Positions 5,862 through 5,896 of a stretch of DNA of 5,896 nt are shown piece after piece. How positions within the stretch are numbered: position 1 is the stretch's first letter; the number at the start of each line of letters is the position of its first letter. The notes under the pieces were generated by a model, which was not told the DNA's origin, made no database searches, and saw only the letters and a list, made by a program, of their open reading frames with translations. The position numbers and the translations under genes were made by a program. The stretch comes from an uncultured Prevotella sp. (GTDB taxonomy: Bacteria; Bacteroidota; Bacteroidia; Bacteroidales; Bacteroidaceae), in assembly GCA_937895845.1 (NCBI GenBank), contig CALBLK010000081.1, positions 1 through 5,896 of the forward strand, given 5' to 3'.

Positions 5862-5896
5862 ATGAAGAGCGAGTTTGTGGAGACCTCCGCCAAGGG
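5862..5896 (+). CDS. 5' end of next gene, unknown function (partial)
   Basis: An ATG at 5862 opens a frame that runs to the window's end, giving MKSEFVETSAKG. It follows an A-rich stretch (5841-5859) with weak purine-rich ribosome-site character (GGAAG at 5838-5842, distant), which is typical of starts in Bacteroidetes. Twelve residues are too few to identify a family. The call rests on the A-rich leader, the return to GC-rich codon use and the strand of the other genes. Confidence 0.5.
   Translation, partial: MKSEFVETSAK

Overview
This 5.9 kb window reads as part of the structural (tail) module of a phage or prophage of a Bacteroidales host. All convincing genes lie on the + strand and are tightly packed. 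The evidence is the set of protein modules. There is an adaptor-like protein, followed by four tail-fibre-like proteins carrying segments that I recognise from Bacteroidetes phage and prophage tail proteins: the N-terminal NKFL-F-T-AGF anchor, the GIAPL-GRVPAEYLP-VDDVLEF segment, KKSETV, ASxxGVMSAxDK, KLGTARKL-FDGTADVSW and a SLSNQKFVYCYP tip. The coding DNA is GC-rich (about 60-65 % by eye, with strong G/C at third codon positions). That is more like a Rikenellaceae/Alistipes-type host than Bacteroides itself, but the host assignment is only inference. A promoter-like element of the Bacteroidetes type near the right end agrees with the phylum.

Layout. Positions 1-195 hold the 3' end of a small gene of unknown function. 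Positions 212-856 (or from GTG 185) encode a head-tail adaptor-like protein. It overlaps by ATGA a 431-residue fibre protein (853-2148), built from a hexad beta-repeat head, a long coiled coil encoded by 42-bp tandem repeats, and a Bacteroidetes-type fibre C-terminus. A 78-bp low-GC leader (2149-2226) precedes a 492-residue fibre protein (2227-3705) with an Ig-like domain and a probable receptor-binding tip. A well-formed Shine-Dalgarno sequence then leads into a 309-residue fibre protein (3721-4650) whose middle is a low-GC cassette. A 347-residue protein follows (4664-5707). Its N-terminus is paralogous to that of the 492-residue protein, but its body is unrecognised and cysteine-rich, with a strongly basic tail.

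The 154-bp gap at 5708-5861 contains a hairpin and a good leftward Bacteroidetes-type promoter. The beginning of another + strand gene follows at 5862.

Taken together, the adaptor would close the head-tail junction, while the four fibre-like proteins probably form or decorate the distal tail and bind the host surface. The shared anchor, linker and C-terminal motifs suggest repeated duplication and domain swapping around conserved attachment parts. I see no tRNA, CRISPR array, transposase, integrase or defence gene. The most interesting signals are the modular fibre array, the expandable coiled coil with buried asparagines, the unrecognised basic protein and the antisense promoter at the cluster's right end.
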